A DNA stretch of 64,000 bases. It comes from Heliocybe sulcata. Taxonomy: Eukaryota; Basidiomycota; Agaricomycetes; Gloeophyllales; Gloeophyllaceae. The notes below the pieces were generated by a model. The model saw only the letters and a program-made list of their open reading frames with translations. It searched no databases and was not told the DNA's origin. This document shows positions 1 through 10,305 of the stretch, piece after piece. The stretch's first letter is position 1. Every line of letters starts with the position of its first letter. The stretch spans positions 891,538 to 955,537 of the forward strand of contig ML213514.1 in the NCBI GenBank assembly GCA_004369045.1, in the 5' to 3' direction. Position numbers and translations under genes: made by a program.

Positions 1-780
1 AGCAGGTGGTATGGATTGGAAGGAGAAGATGCGGAGAGAGTTAGGTCGGAATTTGATACCTTCCTACAGAGGCAAGCTAGCAATAATTGTGTCCATGAGC
101 TTAGCAGTGTTCAGTCGAGAAGCAGTCAGGCACATGAAGGAGTTAGAAAGCCTTTTCGTAAGGAAATAGAACTGTGTGAGGTGCCAAAAAGCCGCCATGA
201 ATGGAAGATGTCCAGTGTTCGACGGATTCTTTCAGAGAATGAGCGAGACGTTTGATGCCAAAGAAGAGAGGAAGACATCCTCCGATTCTTCGGATGAGCC
301 CCAGAGCAGTTTCCTGTACTGAGTCCAAACATCTGTCCCTTATGCTCGGGCGCTCTCCCGCTCTGCGGACCTATGAGATCCAGTAATGCGTCGCACTCTC
401 GAGAGCGTGAGGCGAGAGTGGATATCGATAGGTTGTCGACTGCGGAACCCATAGAAGACCGTACTCTGCATTCTGAGCAGCCACATCACAAGCTTAGGAC
501 TCGCTACTATCATATGAGAGCGCGCCGCGGCATTCTTGCAACCAGAAAGAGTAGTGAGAGGAGATCGCAGAGCATTCTGCGTACTGCGTACATGATAGAG
601 AGCTATACTGTGGGAATGACGCCTGCGGGTCGAAGCGCCCGCTGATTGGACGGGCGTCTATCTATACGGAACTCGCCAACCTACGACATTTTGTGAACTG
701 CCTTACTCAAGTAAGTATTGATCTAGGACCTCAAGTACTCATTGATCATTTGCCGAGTTACAAGCTTATGCGGATTTTAG
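1..780. other. Gene-poor left edge
   Basis: No recognisable gene. The short open frames here have no family features and no convincing splice pattern. The end of a gene starting outside the window cannot be excluded for the first 255 bases. Confidence 0.4.
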
Positions 781-1879
781 CTAGGTGAATCCGCCCTCTA
801 TCCACCCCTCCAGCAGCTTGTTCACCTCGCTCGCGTGACTCAACATGACCCAATGATCGGCATTAAGGCTCTCTATTCTCACTCTCCCTCCACCCAGGTC
901 CCGTAGCTTCTGACGTTGTGGCTCCGCCAAGCATATGTAATCTTTGTTGGCTGCCACGAAAAGGATCGGCGCGTCGGGAAAGCTAGCACGATCCTTGGGT
1001 ATTGATTTATCATCTTCAGCACTGATGCCAGAAGTCATGACTTTGTACCAGTTGAGTGGAGCTTTCAGGGGACGGAGGGCTCGGCTGGCGACCTCCTTCT
1101 CCTCTTCGGTGATGTAGCTTGGCAGCGGACCGATCTTATTGGCGAGTAGCGAGGACTTGAGAGCCCCGACTCCCGCGACATCCGTCTTCCATATATTAGA
1201 GTCGTACGGGAAGACCAACGAGAACATAGAATCCCACTATCACATTATCAATAACTTCCTAGCCGCGAGAATCGGGGAGAACAACATACATGATCGTCAA
1301 TAATTCTATCCGCGCCGTCTTCGGAGAAGAACAACCAGTATCCATAGAGTTCGTATCCCAACGCTTGCTTCGTCTTCTGCAGGTCTGCGGCTAAGTCGGT
1401 GTTGTGTCCCGGAGGCAGGTATCCGAGAGCAAGGAATGCATAAGCAGTGAAGCGTTCCGGATAGTAATTGGCTAGTCTCGATGTAATCTTGGATCCCCTG
1501 GAAATGAAAATTGTCAACAAAAAGCGAGTGGATCGGGCCAAATAAATTCAGTGGCTACGTACCAGTCGTGGCCTATGACAACCACCTTCTCAAGTCCTTC
1601 ATAATCCAGTAGATCCACAATATCGCGGCAGATGAGACTTGACCGGTAATCCGCGACATTCTCAGGCTTATCGGTCCCACCATACCCAAGCATGTCGGGG
1701 ACGACGAGCCCGTAGCCTCGATCATGGAAGTAGGCTAATTGGTGTCGCCAGTCGTATGAGGTGGAAGGAAAGCCGTGGAGGAAGAGCAGGATCGGCTTGC
1801 CGCCATGCGGAGGAGAGGAGAAGTAGTGGTATGTCACACCACGCGAGGTCTTGAAGTCCTTGTACAGAGAAGAGTCCAT
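781..1879 (-). CDS. Soluble epoxide hydrolase (alpha/beta-hydrolase fold)
   Basis: Predicted to open epoxides to vicinal diols, probably in the cytosol, since no signal peptide is seen. Three exons (1879..1563, 1497..1290, 1236..781) join in frame to about 326 residues, the usual length. Visible motifs are the oxyanion-hole HGFP near residue 35, the nucleophile in GHDWG near residue 105, a candidate acid in AANKDY, and the catalytic histidine in NADHW near the C-terminus followed by the typical EVNKLLEGW helix. Introns are about 53-66 nt with GT-AG ends. A TATA-like box lies about 72 nt upstream. It is a single gene with no obvious partner. Related fluoroacetate or haloalkane dehalogenases share the fold, but the lid and HGFP context favour epoxide hydrolase. 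Confidence 0.88.
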
Positions 1880-2479
1880 TAGTCGAAGACTTCGAGACGC
1901 AAGCGAATCACAGAAAAGTCAGTTGGCTGAGAGGAGCGCCAAGCGGTTCCTTTATACGCAGATGCAATTATCAGGTGCAGACTTGACGGATAGCCAAAAT
2001 TAGAGCAATATACTCATTTCCCGAGCACGATAACAATGTCCGCCGAGCGGACTGAGTAACACAGCCAAAACACCGCTGACATAGCACACAATACGCATGA
2101 GCCCATATGAAGGACCAAGACGTGTATGCTGCCTACGCATGCCGGTGCCGACTCAAAGGCAAGGCAGACGAATGGAGCTGGGGAAGCCGGACATCAATCA
2201 GTCGGATCCTTCCTATCAGAGACCGTTATTTCATGATCACCAGATAGCAACATAGTAGTAGTACATGCATCAAATATGCCGCAGAACGTAACTGAGGAAT
2301 CGCGTTCCAGGCCGTCGACAGACAACATACATCGGAAACGCTAAGATAGCAACGCCGTTGGTAGTCATAGTTCGAGGCCGGAAGCGCAAAAAAGGGATGC
2401 AAACTGATTAGTGAGCACATCACATAAGCATATCCATAGACACTTACGGCCGCTTCTCCTCATTCTGGACGAGGAACAC
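1880..2479. other. Intergenic region
   Basis: Promoter of the epoxide hydrolase on the right-to-left strand and the 3' flank of the beta-propeller gene. No gene is seen. Confidence 0.4.
1951..1956 (-). promoter_or_regulatory. TATA-like box of the epoxide hydrolase
   Basis: On the minus strand the sequence reads TATAAA, 72 nt upstream of the start codon at 1879, a plausible core-promoter position. Inference from sequence only. Confidence 0.4.
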
Positions 2480-3550
2480 TCAGGAAGCTCTCTCCAAGAT
2501 CCATACAGTTCCCGTGCCCGGTCGGTACGACACCAGATGGTCAGGGTTCCCGTTGCTCGCGTAGTCGAAGGCGAAGCAGCGATCGATGGGTGACTTGAAG
2601 TTATACCCGCCAATGCCCTCTCCAGGTGCATCCTGACGGTACACGGGTTTATACCCCTCGGTCCCGTTCCTCTCCAAGATCCAAAACATGCCGGTACCAG
2701 GGCGGTAGATAACGAGTTCATCGAGGTTGTCTCCCCCATCGTAGTCGTAGGCGAAGCAGCGATCTGCCGGTGAGTTGAGAGTACACCCTCCTACTCCACC
2801 CGAGGCAGTGTCGGTGGTGTAGATAGAAGCGAATCCTGTGCCATTCTTCTGGATAATACAGAAAATACCGGCGCCGGGACGGTAGAGAACAATCTCGTCC
2901 AGCTTGCCATTGCCCTCGTAGTCGAAAGCGAAGGCACGGTCTGCGTGAGAATCCAGGTTGTATCCGCCTATGCCATTGTTCTGGGCATAGACAGCGGTAA
3001 ATGATCCGCAGTCATTCTTCAGAATCCACACCATCCCGGTGCCTGGGCGGTATATGACAAGGTGGTCAAGCTTGCCCGTGCTGTCGTAATCGTATGCAAA
3101 GATACGGTCCGCGACGGAAGCGAGGTTACAACCGCCAATGCCAGTGCCCGGAACCATCTGGGCAAAGACGGGCATGAACTGCCCGGCACAGTTCTTGAGA
3201 ATCCAGATCGTGCCGGTACCCGGGCGGTAAACGAGGAGATGATCTGCTTTGCCGGAGTGATCGTAGTCGAAGGGACACATGCGGTCATTTGGCGACTTCA
3301 AGTCGTACCCGCCGATGCCCTGTCCAGGGGATGACGTCGCATAGACAGCGGTGAATACGCCGCAGGTGTTCTTGAGAATGCAGACACATCCTAGGCCAGG
3401 GCGGTAGAGTACAACGTGGTCTCGTTTACCTGTGCTGTTGTAGTCGAAGGCGAAGCAGCGATCGGCCGACGCTTTGAGGTCGTAGCCTCCGATGCCATAG
3501 CCTGGGTCGCACTGGGCATATACGGCTCTGTAAACATCGGTGCACGACAT
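2480..3550 (-). CDS. Six-repeat FG-GAP/VCBS-like beta-propeller protein
   Basis: A single-exon gene of 356 residues made almost wholly of six repeats of about 58-60 residues. Each repeat carries GIGGYxL, then DRxFAFDYxxxGKxDHLV, then YRPGTGxxWILKN. The D-x-x-x-G-x-x-D core resembles the calcium-binding loops of FG-GAP/VCBS blades, and the overall form suggests a six-bladed propeller. There is no signal peptide or membrane segment, so the product is probably cytosolic. Fungal beta-propeller lectins such as the Psathyrella velutina lectin have comparable repeats, but no sugar-binding residues can be assigned here, so a lectin role is only inference. The repeats are near-uniform, suggesting recent internal duplication. 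Confidence 0.8.
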   Translation of the reverse strand: MSCTDVYRAVYAQCDPGYGIGGYDLKASADRCFAFDYNSTGKRDHVVLYRPGLGCVCILKNTCGVFTAVYATSSPGQGIGGYDLKSPNDRMCPFDYDHSGKADHLLVYRPGTGTIWILKNCAGQFMPVFAQMVPGTGIGGCNLASVADRIFAYDYDSTGKLDHLVIYRPGTGMVWILKNDCGSFTAVYAQNNGIGGYNLDSHADRAFAFDYEGNGKLDEIVLYRPGAGIFCIIQKNGTGFASIYTTDTASGGVGGCTLNSPADRCFAYDYDGGDNLDELVIYRPGTGMFWILERNGTEGYKPVYRQDAPGEGIGGYNFKSPIDRCFAFDYASNGNPDHLVSYRPGTGTVWILERAS

Positions 3551-4448
3551 CGCGCTGATAGGGTATGGACTGAAACGCTGGTAAGCAAGAGCATTATCTC
3601 CAGTTGGAGCTCCACGTACCTTTGTCTTGGGGAGAGGGGGATGACCACTTGGACAGAACCGTTGCGGCTTTTATGTCCTCGGACAGAATTGCATGGGAGA
3701 AATGGTTAATCGGACATTTCTAAGGAAAGTCCAGTGTAAGGTCACCGGACACGCGCTGCTGAACAACTTACTGCAGTTCTCAATGAGATTGGACAATAAC
3801 GAAGCTGATCAGACATCCGTAGAACATCGGTGACAACACATAGCCGTGATTATGTGCAAAGTGCAGTATACTTAGTAACAAATTGCAATTCGCAAGCTTG
3901 GAAGATGACATGGGGTGTATTCCAGTCCATATAAGCAGATCGACAAGCGCGCACTCCTGCGAGAAGTGATACCACCTCCAGCGCCTCCTCGGACACAAAC
4001 AGGATGAAGAAGTAGTGTCCAAGCATATCCGGCGCGCAGCTGCGAACCTGTGATATATTGCGACCGGGACAATATGATGAGAAGTATCCAGATAGAAATC
4101 GAGGATTCGACGTATCTTGACTTGCCCGATATAATTTATGCCGTGCGCACAGCGGGAGCCTCGCATTCCGCGAGAAGCGCTGGAAGTACAAACTCGGCGT
4201 GGAACGACAAAGTCGCGAGGGTCACCTGCATACGTTTATTGGTTAGGCCCCAAAGGAACCCAATCGTCGATAGACGCGCTCAGTGCGCTATGAAACTGGG
4301 CTCCCATGGAGGGGCTATGATAAGAGCAAAACCAGGATAAGTCGATCAGAACATTGAAGATGAGACCTGTGTCATCGTCGTGCATTCCATACATTCAGAA
4401 GTCCCATGTTCACCAGAATAGCATTTGTCCCATACTAGTTCACATCGG
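3551..4448. other. Intergenic region without a recognised gene
   Basis: Overlapping short frames on both strands have no family motif and no consistent exon chain. It holds the 5' flank of the beta-propeller gene. Confidence 0.4.
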
Positions 4449-5033
4449 TGCATCAGGAAACCGGGATTTCTCCGCCTGGAGACGGCATCTCCACGGCCCC
4501 ATCCGGCCCGAGATGGAGACGCGCTCTCCGGATGGAGACACCTTTTCCAGATGGAGACCGCTCTTACCTCTAATGCTAAGTCTCGAGAGCGTCGAGGTAG
4601 CGGGCGTTATTGGGTGTGTTCTATCATGAATCTGTGGTGTATATACATGTTCTGAAAACAAAATTACTGCAAGTAATTGCTTTGTTCATGTCATGTACAC
4701 CAATAATGCCGAGAAAATGTACTTACAGGGTACCCCAGCCCTTGTAAGACCCGGAATTTATCTAGGACACGTTTCAATATCTATTTTATGTACATCTGGA
4801 ATGTATGGACCACCTCCAGGACCCCTCCGAGCCCTACTCAGTCCGCATAGACTCGGGACAGGTCCCGCCACAGCCACGTGCTGTCTCCATCTGGCTCCAT
4901 CTGGAGAGACGTGTCTCCATCTAGGCCGGGCCGGAGACGGCCATTTCCATAATAAGGGGGTACCTCTCCATCACTCCATCGCTCCAGGTGGCGCCACATG
5001 GTTCGGCTGGAGATATCCGAGGTTCCTGATGTG
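4449..5033. mobile_element. Degenerate TIR element (MITE-like)
   Basis: Two arms, about 4451-4565 and 4865-5030, are imperfect inverted complements. The outer ends both read CATCAGGAA followed by a C/G-rich step and T(T)TCTCC. The inner part of each arm has several GATGGAGA or TCTCCATC units in the matching order. The roughly 300-bp centre has no coding potential. This fits a non-autonomous DNA transposon of about 590 bp. Target-site duplications could not be fixed, so the ends are approximate. Confidence 0.5.
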
Positions 5034-6006
5034 GTAGGATGGAGAAGCCAGTGAATTACTTGCAAGCGCCTCAAGAACGACAGCATCAGAGACGGCAGCG
5101 AGATGAGACCGATGCTATGGAGTGCCGCAGTGCGAGGATGGGTAGCACAGCTCCGTGATTAATACAGTTGGTACTCAGAATAGCGACGTAGCCTGAGGCC
5201 TGCGGTACTACCGGTGCGCACCGTTTGGCGTAGAGGAGGCGACTAGCAAGGTGAGAGACCCTGGTTGAAATTCGAGAATATTGCAACTGATTTGCTCTTG
5301 TATTTAACATACAGTAATCACGCCACAGTCTCCGCCACCGTCCTCATCACTAGGTTTTCTCGTGCAACCGTCCAGCATCCCAGGTAACTTTGACATGAGA
5401 GTTCGAGCGTTTACAGATCATCACAGAGTCGGAGACAAGAGTGCGCTGCACTCCTTGAACACTATTACTTCAATAGAAGATCCAGGCACCTTGGTGCTAT
5501 GAACCGCATACAAATCCAACACGGCCAGTACGCCATCTGGCAGCTATTAATATATAAAGATCCGTTTGACAGTCACATATGAATTCAGGGAATCCGCAGC
5601 TGGGTAGTATAGCAGAAGCTTATAAGCTACATTGATCATCTGCTATATGTGGCCTCGGAGAATTCTGGAGGCAAGGAAGACAAACATCGCTACAGCCTAT
5701 TTGGTGTGGACCTTGCATGATAACAAATGCCCGTTGTGCATGCGTTTCTCGAGTACAAGTACTGGCCAGAGTTCCCGCCAAATTGGCCGTTAATATTCGG
5801 TGACCGAGATAAATAGAAAATAAATGTCAGTAATATCTGATAAGATATTGGATGGCGCAATTCGTTCACCAATCGGAGCATCTTATCAATCCGCCGCCCG
5901 AATCCCCGACTTCAGCCTCTTCTTTGCCTCCGACTCATCCATTCTCTTCTGGCCTCTCCAAGTTATCATCTACTTGCTTTACCAACGCGGAAAATAATCC
6001 ACCGAG
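5034..6006. other. Intergenic region upstream of the glutaredoxin gene
   Basis: No gene is recognised. The last part is the promoter and 5'UTR of the glutaredoxin; short frames starting near 5852 do not join it in frame. Confidence 0.4.
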
Positions 6007-6830
6007 ATGTCTGCGCCGCAGAATTTCCACGTCGTTTCCTCCCCGGCACACTTTCAGGACTTGCTCTCACAGGACCTCAACCGCATTTCCCTCATCAATT
6101 TCTGGGCGCCATGGGCAGCACCATGTGCGCAGATGAACGAGGTCGTGCTTGAGCTATCAAGGAAATATTCTGAGCTGCTGGTCCTTCAGGTACGTCCTGT
6201 TCATAGCGACTAGACCGCAAATTCATGCGAGGCGGCTAGGTGGAAGCGGAAGAGCAGCAAGACATCACCGAGTCTTTTGAGGTCGAGGCTGTCCCGTCCT
6301 TCATCATCCTTCGTGGTCACACCCTTCTTGGTCGGATATCTGGTGCCGATGCGTCCGGTCTCACCACGTCCATCGCCGCTGCCCTTCGACCCGCGTCCTC
6401 CGTCCAGCCGAAGTCGTATTCCAATGCTCAGCCTGCGCCGCCAGATACCGAGACACCGGCGCAGCTCGAGGAGAGAATCAAGGATCTTATGACCAAGGAG
6501 CGCGTGATGCTGTTTATGAAGGGCGTGCCGGATGCACCGAGATGCGGGTTCTCGAGGAAGACGGTTGGAATCTTGAGGGACCACGGCGTGCCGTTCGGTA
6601 GCTTTGATATCTTGAGCGATGAGAGTGTTCGTCAGGGTGCGTTGACTCAAACTCAAAGACTTCAATATGAGCGAGACTGACATCGGAATGCAGGGATGAA
6701 AGTGATCAACAATTGGCCGACATTCCCGCAGCTCATTGTCAATGGCGAGTTCGTCGGTGGCCTGGATATTATCCAGGAGATGATCGAGAATGGGGAGTTT
6801 GACGAGATCGTCGTGGGCAAGGCTCATTGA
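6007..6830 (+). CDS. GRX4: Multidomain monothiol glutaredoxin (Grx3/4 type)
   Basis: A cytosolic/nuclear iron-sulfur cluster-binding regulator of iron metabolism in fungi (family knowledge). Exons 6007..6189, 6240..6636 and 6694..6830 join in frame to 238 residues. An N-terminal thioredoxin-fold domain carries WAPWAAPC, with one cysteine as in the family. After a proline-rich linker, the C-terminal glutaredoxin domain has the cluster-ligating CGFS motif in [10 protein letters not shown] and the glutathione-binding [16 protein letters not shown] segment. The length matches yeast Grx3/4. Introns are 50 and 57 nt. Nothing suggests damage. Confidence 0.93.
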
Positions 6831-7005
6831 TTGCCGATTTACTTACGATTCTATCGGGTTCTTGATCTCGATACCGGTTCCGTCGGTGTATGGTGTGGAT
6901 TATCTCATATAAGTAATAGATTCTCGTTTTTATCCGTTTTCCCTGGTCTGTCCTTTGCTGAACGCCTTGCAGCCATCAAGTGCACTAGCTCGCAGTCCCC
7001 TGTCC

Positions 7006-7158
7006 TCAGGGACATGTTACGGCGCATCCACACGGTTCGCAGAACACCTCGGGTGGTGTACACGCAATGTCACACATGGGTTCGGGGGCGGGCTGCGGCG
7101 CGCCGAGAGTCAGTGCGCTGAGCGCAAGAATGAGGCCCGCGTAGATGAAAGTCTTCAT
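7006..7158 (-). CDS. Secreted six-cysteine micropeptide 1 (SCP-1)
   Basis: Encodes 50 residues. A signal peptide of about 19 residues (MKTFIYAGLILALSALTLGA) is followed by a Pro/Glu linker and a core with spacing C-x3-C-x6-C-x2-C-x-C-x3-C ending in CP. The ATG is preceded by a GT-AG intron (7163..7215) in the 5' leader, as in its four relatives downstream. The mature peptide would be about 30 residues, probably disulfide-bonded and extracellular. It pairs with SCP-2 by its PQPAPEP-like linker. Function is unknown. It is not a hydrophobin, which has eight cysteines including CC pairs, and the spacing is not that of CS-alpha-beta defensins. Confidence 0.75.
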   Translation of the reverse strand: MKTFIYAGLILALSALTLGAPQPAPEPMCDIACTPPEVFCEPCGCAVTCP

Positions 7159-7162
7159 GTTG

Positions 7163-7215
7163 CTGGTTATACAGATAAGTCGCGAAACTCGCACTCGCTG
7201 GAGATGATTACTCAC
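7163..7215 (-). other. 5'UTR intron of SCP-1
   Basis: A 53-nt stretch from GTGAGT to CAG on the minus strand, ending 4 nt upstream of the ATG. Equivalent introns precede all five paralogues, so it is likely real although no transcript is available. Confidence 0.6.
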
Positions 7216-7387
7216 GAGTTGGATGTCAGAGATTGCAAATACTGTACTGGCGAGCGTAAGGCAGAACTATGTGTACTGCAACATTCAGCATTCAGTCTCT
7301 CGTGCGCCTGGAAGTACGCAAGACCACACGACTCACCTGTCCCTGGCAAACCTGGACAATGCAACCGTCCTCATGCAGGCTACGGCA

Positions 7388-7396
7388 TTTTATATA
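7388..7396 (-). promoter_or_regulatory. TATA box of SCP-1
   Basis: Minus strand reads TATATAAAA about 230 nt upstream of the ATG, a distance conserved in SCP-3, SCP-4 and SCP-5. Confidence 0.5.
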
Positions 7397-7906
7397 CTCT
7401 GAGATCTCTGAGAATCCAGCCATCAGGACTCCGTCAATCAAGCATCAACAGTGAACGTGGGTGAGAAAGGTGAGGCCATTCGGGTCTTCCTAACTGCGAT
7501 CTAGCGCTCTGTGGACTGGGCCGGTCATGAGGCTAGCAATTAACGGAAGTATAATGGTGCGCAGTGTTTACCAGGACGGAGCTACCGATCCGCTCTTGAT
7601 TCTTCCCTCTTGTTAACATGTTTTATGATGGAGTTGGTGGGTTGATGCTGGAACTGTTCGCAGTGATCGCAGGCTGTCTAGTTCAGACTGCGGCCATCAA
7701 CGACTAGCCTGACCGATGGGCATGGCGGGCATTGCGCGGATATCCGTTCAGGTACGACTTGTGGCTCGTCCCTGCCTGTTCGAAATTTGCTTTCGCAGTT
7801 TCCATTTCGGACTTATATCCCGTCGAGTGAGTCTGGCAGATATATGGCAATATTATGAATTATACGGTATTGCCTCATTCACATAATACAGCATTCTGAG
7901 GGCCTC
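7397..7906. other. Intergenic region between SCP-1 and SCP-2
   Basis: No gene or repeat is recognised; it is the upstream region of SCP-1. Confidence 0.4.
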
Positions 7907-8065
7907 TCAGCAAGACGTTTTGCAACTGCAAGGCGGGCAGAACACCAAGTCAGGTGGGCAAAAAATGGGACAAACTCCTGCGGGCTCGGGTTCAGGATTG
8001 GGAGCCGCCAGTGCAACTGCGGTGAGTGCAAAGAGGAGAGTCGTATACATGAATATTTGCATCAT
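7907..8065 (-). CDS. Secreted six-cysteine micropeptide 2 (SCP-2)
   Basis: A 52-residue ORF below common gene-calling size limits. Tandem ATG codons begin a hydrophobic signal peptide (residues 1 to about 21) followed by the linker PNPEPEPAG and a core with spacing C-x3-C-x6-C-x2-C-x-C-x3-C, ending in cysteine directly before TGA. It shares linker style and core with SCP-1. The cleavage-site context ALAAP is typical for signal peptidase. Its 5' leader intron (8074..8136) ends 8 nt before the first ATG. Extracellular and disulfide-rich by inference; function unknown. Confidence 0.7.
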   Translation of the reverse strand: MMQIFMYTTLLFALTAVALAAPNPEPEPAGVCPIFCPPDLVFCPPCSCKTSC

Positions 8066-8073
8066 GCGTTGAC

Positions 8074-8136
8074 CTGATTATACGCTTATAAGATGGTAAG
8101 TATGCCTTCTGCAACCTGCATCTTGGTCTCACTCAC
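8074..8136 (-). other. 5'UTR intron of SCP-2
   Basis: 63 nt, GTGAGT to CAG on the minus strand, 8 nt before the ATG. It is the longest of the five leader introns. Confidence 0.5.
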
Positions 8137-8186
8137 CAGAGACAATGGTCGTGGAAAGTCAAGGTTGTATTCACAGTCGATGGTCA

Positions 8187-8194
8187 TTTTATAT
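8187..8194 (-). promoter_or_regulatory. TATA-like box of SCP-2
   Basis: Minus strand reads ATATAAAA about 122 nt upstream of the ATG, closer than in the other four family members. Confidence 0.35.
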
Positions 8195-8518
8195 CGGAAA
8201 GAGGCTGAAACGTGCAGACTGCAGCAATACCCGGCTGCTGTCATCGCCTTACCCGCTCACCCAGGCCCTCCATCCTTGTGGCGACTGCAGATGCGCCACC
8301 ATCAGGGCCATGAGTATGGGTAGTTAGAACATCCCCCGGGTAGGGTGGCGACTCCACAATTCATCATTCTCGTTTTTTGCATTCTGTGGTGTTCTCATGC
8401 ATTCTTACGGAGACTTGCGCTCATGTCGGTTATTGTCGGAGAAGCCGGCGCCAGAATGGTCTTCCAGACCCACATTCTTCCAAAGAGCTAGAGTGCAATT
8501 CATTCCGGTGAGTCACTC

Positions 8519-9735
8519 CTAATACTCGCTGTTCTTAGCCCGATTCGCTCTCCATGTGTAGTACTCCCCACTACTCATGACGGGATAATTCATTGGATTC
8601 TCCGCGGAGATGCAGCTGGGCACGGGCTCCAACAGCATTTCCCTATCAAACCCAAAGAAAAATGGACACGAATACCGCTCCTTCCCGCTCTTGTTGATCA
8701 CCCGGTGGACCGTCGAGACGAAGAAGTCGTTGGTCTGGCGCATAAAGCAGTCGGCGATGTTGACTACGAGTGCCCCAGGGACTGGAGGTGCCCTAACCCA
8801 CTCGCCGGATTTGGAGAGGACTTCGAGCCCGCCGCAGTCGTCTTGAGTGACCATGGTGAAGCACTCGAAGTCCGTGTGTGCGCCAATGCCGTTCTGGTCG
8901 TCTGGTGAGGCCTGGATTGATGAAGAGTGAGTGAGACTCTCAGCCACTCGGCGATTGCTTCGCACTCCCCTCCTGTTCTGGATAATGCAAGATCCTCATG
9001 CCAGCCTCGGGTCGTTTGACGTATTCGTCAAAGTAGTCTTCCGGCATATGCAGTGCCAGGGCGAACATTCTCGTCATCTTGCGCGCGAGCGTAAGAAGCT
9101 GGGTATGGTACGCGTATAGCGTCTCCTTGAATTCAGGTAGGTTTTCGGGCCAGATACTGGTAGATGGTCTATCCTTTGCGACAGCTCCGGGGTCGAACTG
9201 GGCGTCATATGCCCAGTTGAATGCCTCACTGAGGTCTGTGAACGAGGTGAGCTCCTGTTCAACCCGGATCTTGTACTGGTGCAGATGTATATTCACCATT
9301 GTACTTCCTATGATTACGATTGTAGCCTTCCAGCGGGTGATACCCTACGTACTCATTCGGAACCAGGCCAGTCCATACTTTCATCTTCTCCTCCATTGAC
9401 AGAGAGAAGAACCGTCTGGCTTGATCGAAGGTATCTTCTTTGTATCTCGCATCGATTCCCTGAGGAGATGTCAACATTGGAGCCTCGACGAGGACCTGCC
9501 CGATACGCACATGATTGACGGCATAAAAGAATCCGATTCTGGAAGCGGCTTCTCTGACCTGCTCAGCCACCGCTTGTCGGTCCTTAATGTCATCGCTGAA
9601 GATGCCCTTGATATCAATGATCGGTATCTCCCCGGTGTCTCTGGCGAGGTTCGACTTGTATGACACTATCTGCCCATTCTGAAGTTTCAGAGTCAATTGT
9701 GGTGCATCTGCTTCGATAGTGGCCGTTGTCGACAT
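8519..9735 (-). pseudogene. 2OG-Fe(II) oxygenase paralogue A, apparently splice-damaged
   Basis: Isopenicillin-N-synthase-like dioxygenase that would use 2-oxoglutarate and Fe(II) in the cytosol. Exons 9735..9511, 9459..9297 and 9235 to about 8970 join in frame. The N-terminal DIOX_N segment reads IPIIDIKGIF, and the last exon carries the iron-binding HTD and the distal HRV plus the 2OG-binding RYS. The last junction is the problem: where paralogue B (46284..47501) has a GT donor, this copy reads GG (minus strand, 8969-8968), and the nearest GT leaves the wrong phase for the acceptor. Reading through meets a stop. All catalytic residues are otherwise kept, so the damage is recent or an unusual junction is used. 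Start codon chosen by alignment with paralogue B. Confidence 0.7.
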
Positions 9736-9800
9736 TAGAGTATGACTGACGCGACTAGCAGCACGGTGGAGCTTCCGAGCTTGCAATGGGTATCTAACGC

Positions 9801-9808
9801 CTTATATA
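9801..9808 (-). promoter_or_regulatory. TATA box of 2OG oxygenase A
   Basis: Minus strand reads TATATAAG about 70 nt upstream of the start codon at 9735. Confidence 0.45.
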
Positions 9809-9992
9809 CCACTTACCGGTCAAGATAGCGCGCTATCGTGCCATTGGAGAGTATTCAAGGTTCTGGTTCGGATAACGTGTGAGACATAAATGGAGAGAAC
9901 AGAATAGCCGTCCACACCGAACGTTTCCGTGCCTGTCCTTCCCAACCATAACCTTGAGCAGGCGACTTGCATATGTCTGCTTTGAAGTAGCT

Positions 9993-10069
9993 GCTTGTGA
10001 GCGTTCGACTCACGTATGTCGAATAATACGCTTACAGACTGTCATCAGATAGAAATGAAGTTCCTCGCA
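9993..10069 (+). pseudogene. Truncated inverted copy of the SCP-3 5' end
   Basis: The plus strand here matches, over about 77 bases, the minus-strand leader intron, splice acceptor, ATG and first five codons of SCP-3 (10546..10468). Identity is high, with a few substitutions and a short indel. After MKFLA the homology stops and the frame runs only a few more codons to TAA. It is a broken duplicate in opposite orientation, probably made by a local inverted duplication. Confidence 0.75.
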
Positions 10070-10113
10070 GGCTTGATGGTCCCGGGGTTAACCAGGGCAC
10101 CCGACTATTAATG

Positions 10114-10135
10114 AGACGCGTGACGTCACGCGTCT
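10114..10135. promoter_or_regulatory. Perfect 22-bp palindrome centred on a CRE (TGACGTCA)
   Basis: Every base pairs with its mirror complement: AGACGCG, then TGACGTCA, then CGCGTCT. The centre is the canonical bZIP (ATF/CREB) site. It lies 45 bp beyond the break of the inverted SCP-3 fragment and about 170 bp from the SCP-3 stop codon. It could be a bZIP operator or a rearrangement footprint. Confidence 0.55.
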
Positions 10136-10305
10136 GCTTCGCGGCACTCAATATTCAGTTCCTTACAGAAGGCTCGACTTTCTGCACCCTTCAATATAGA
10201 GGTAACCATAGGATAGCCTAGCAGTCTATTACAAGAGAGCATGCTAGTGGTAACAGGTATGGACTGTGAGCTCAACACTATTACTTTATCCTCGTCCGAA
10301 ACTCC

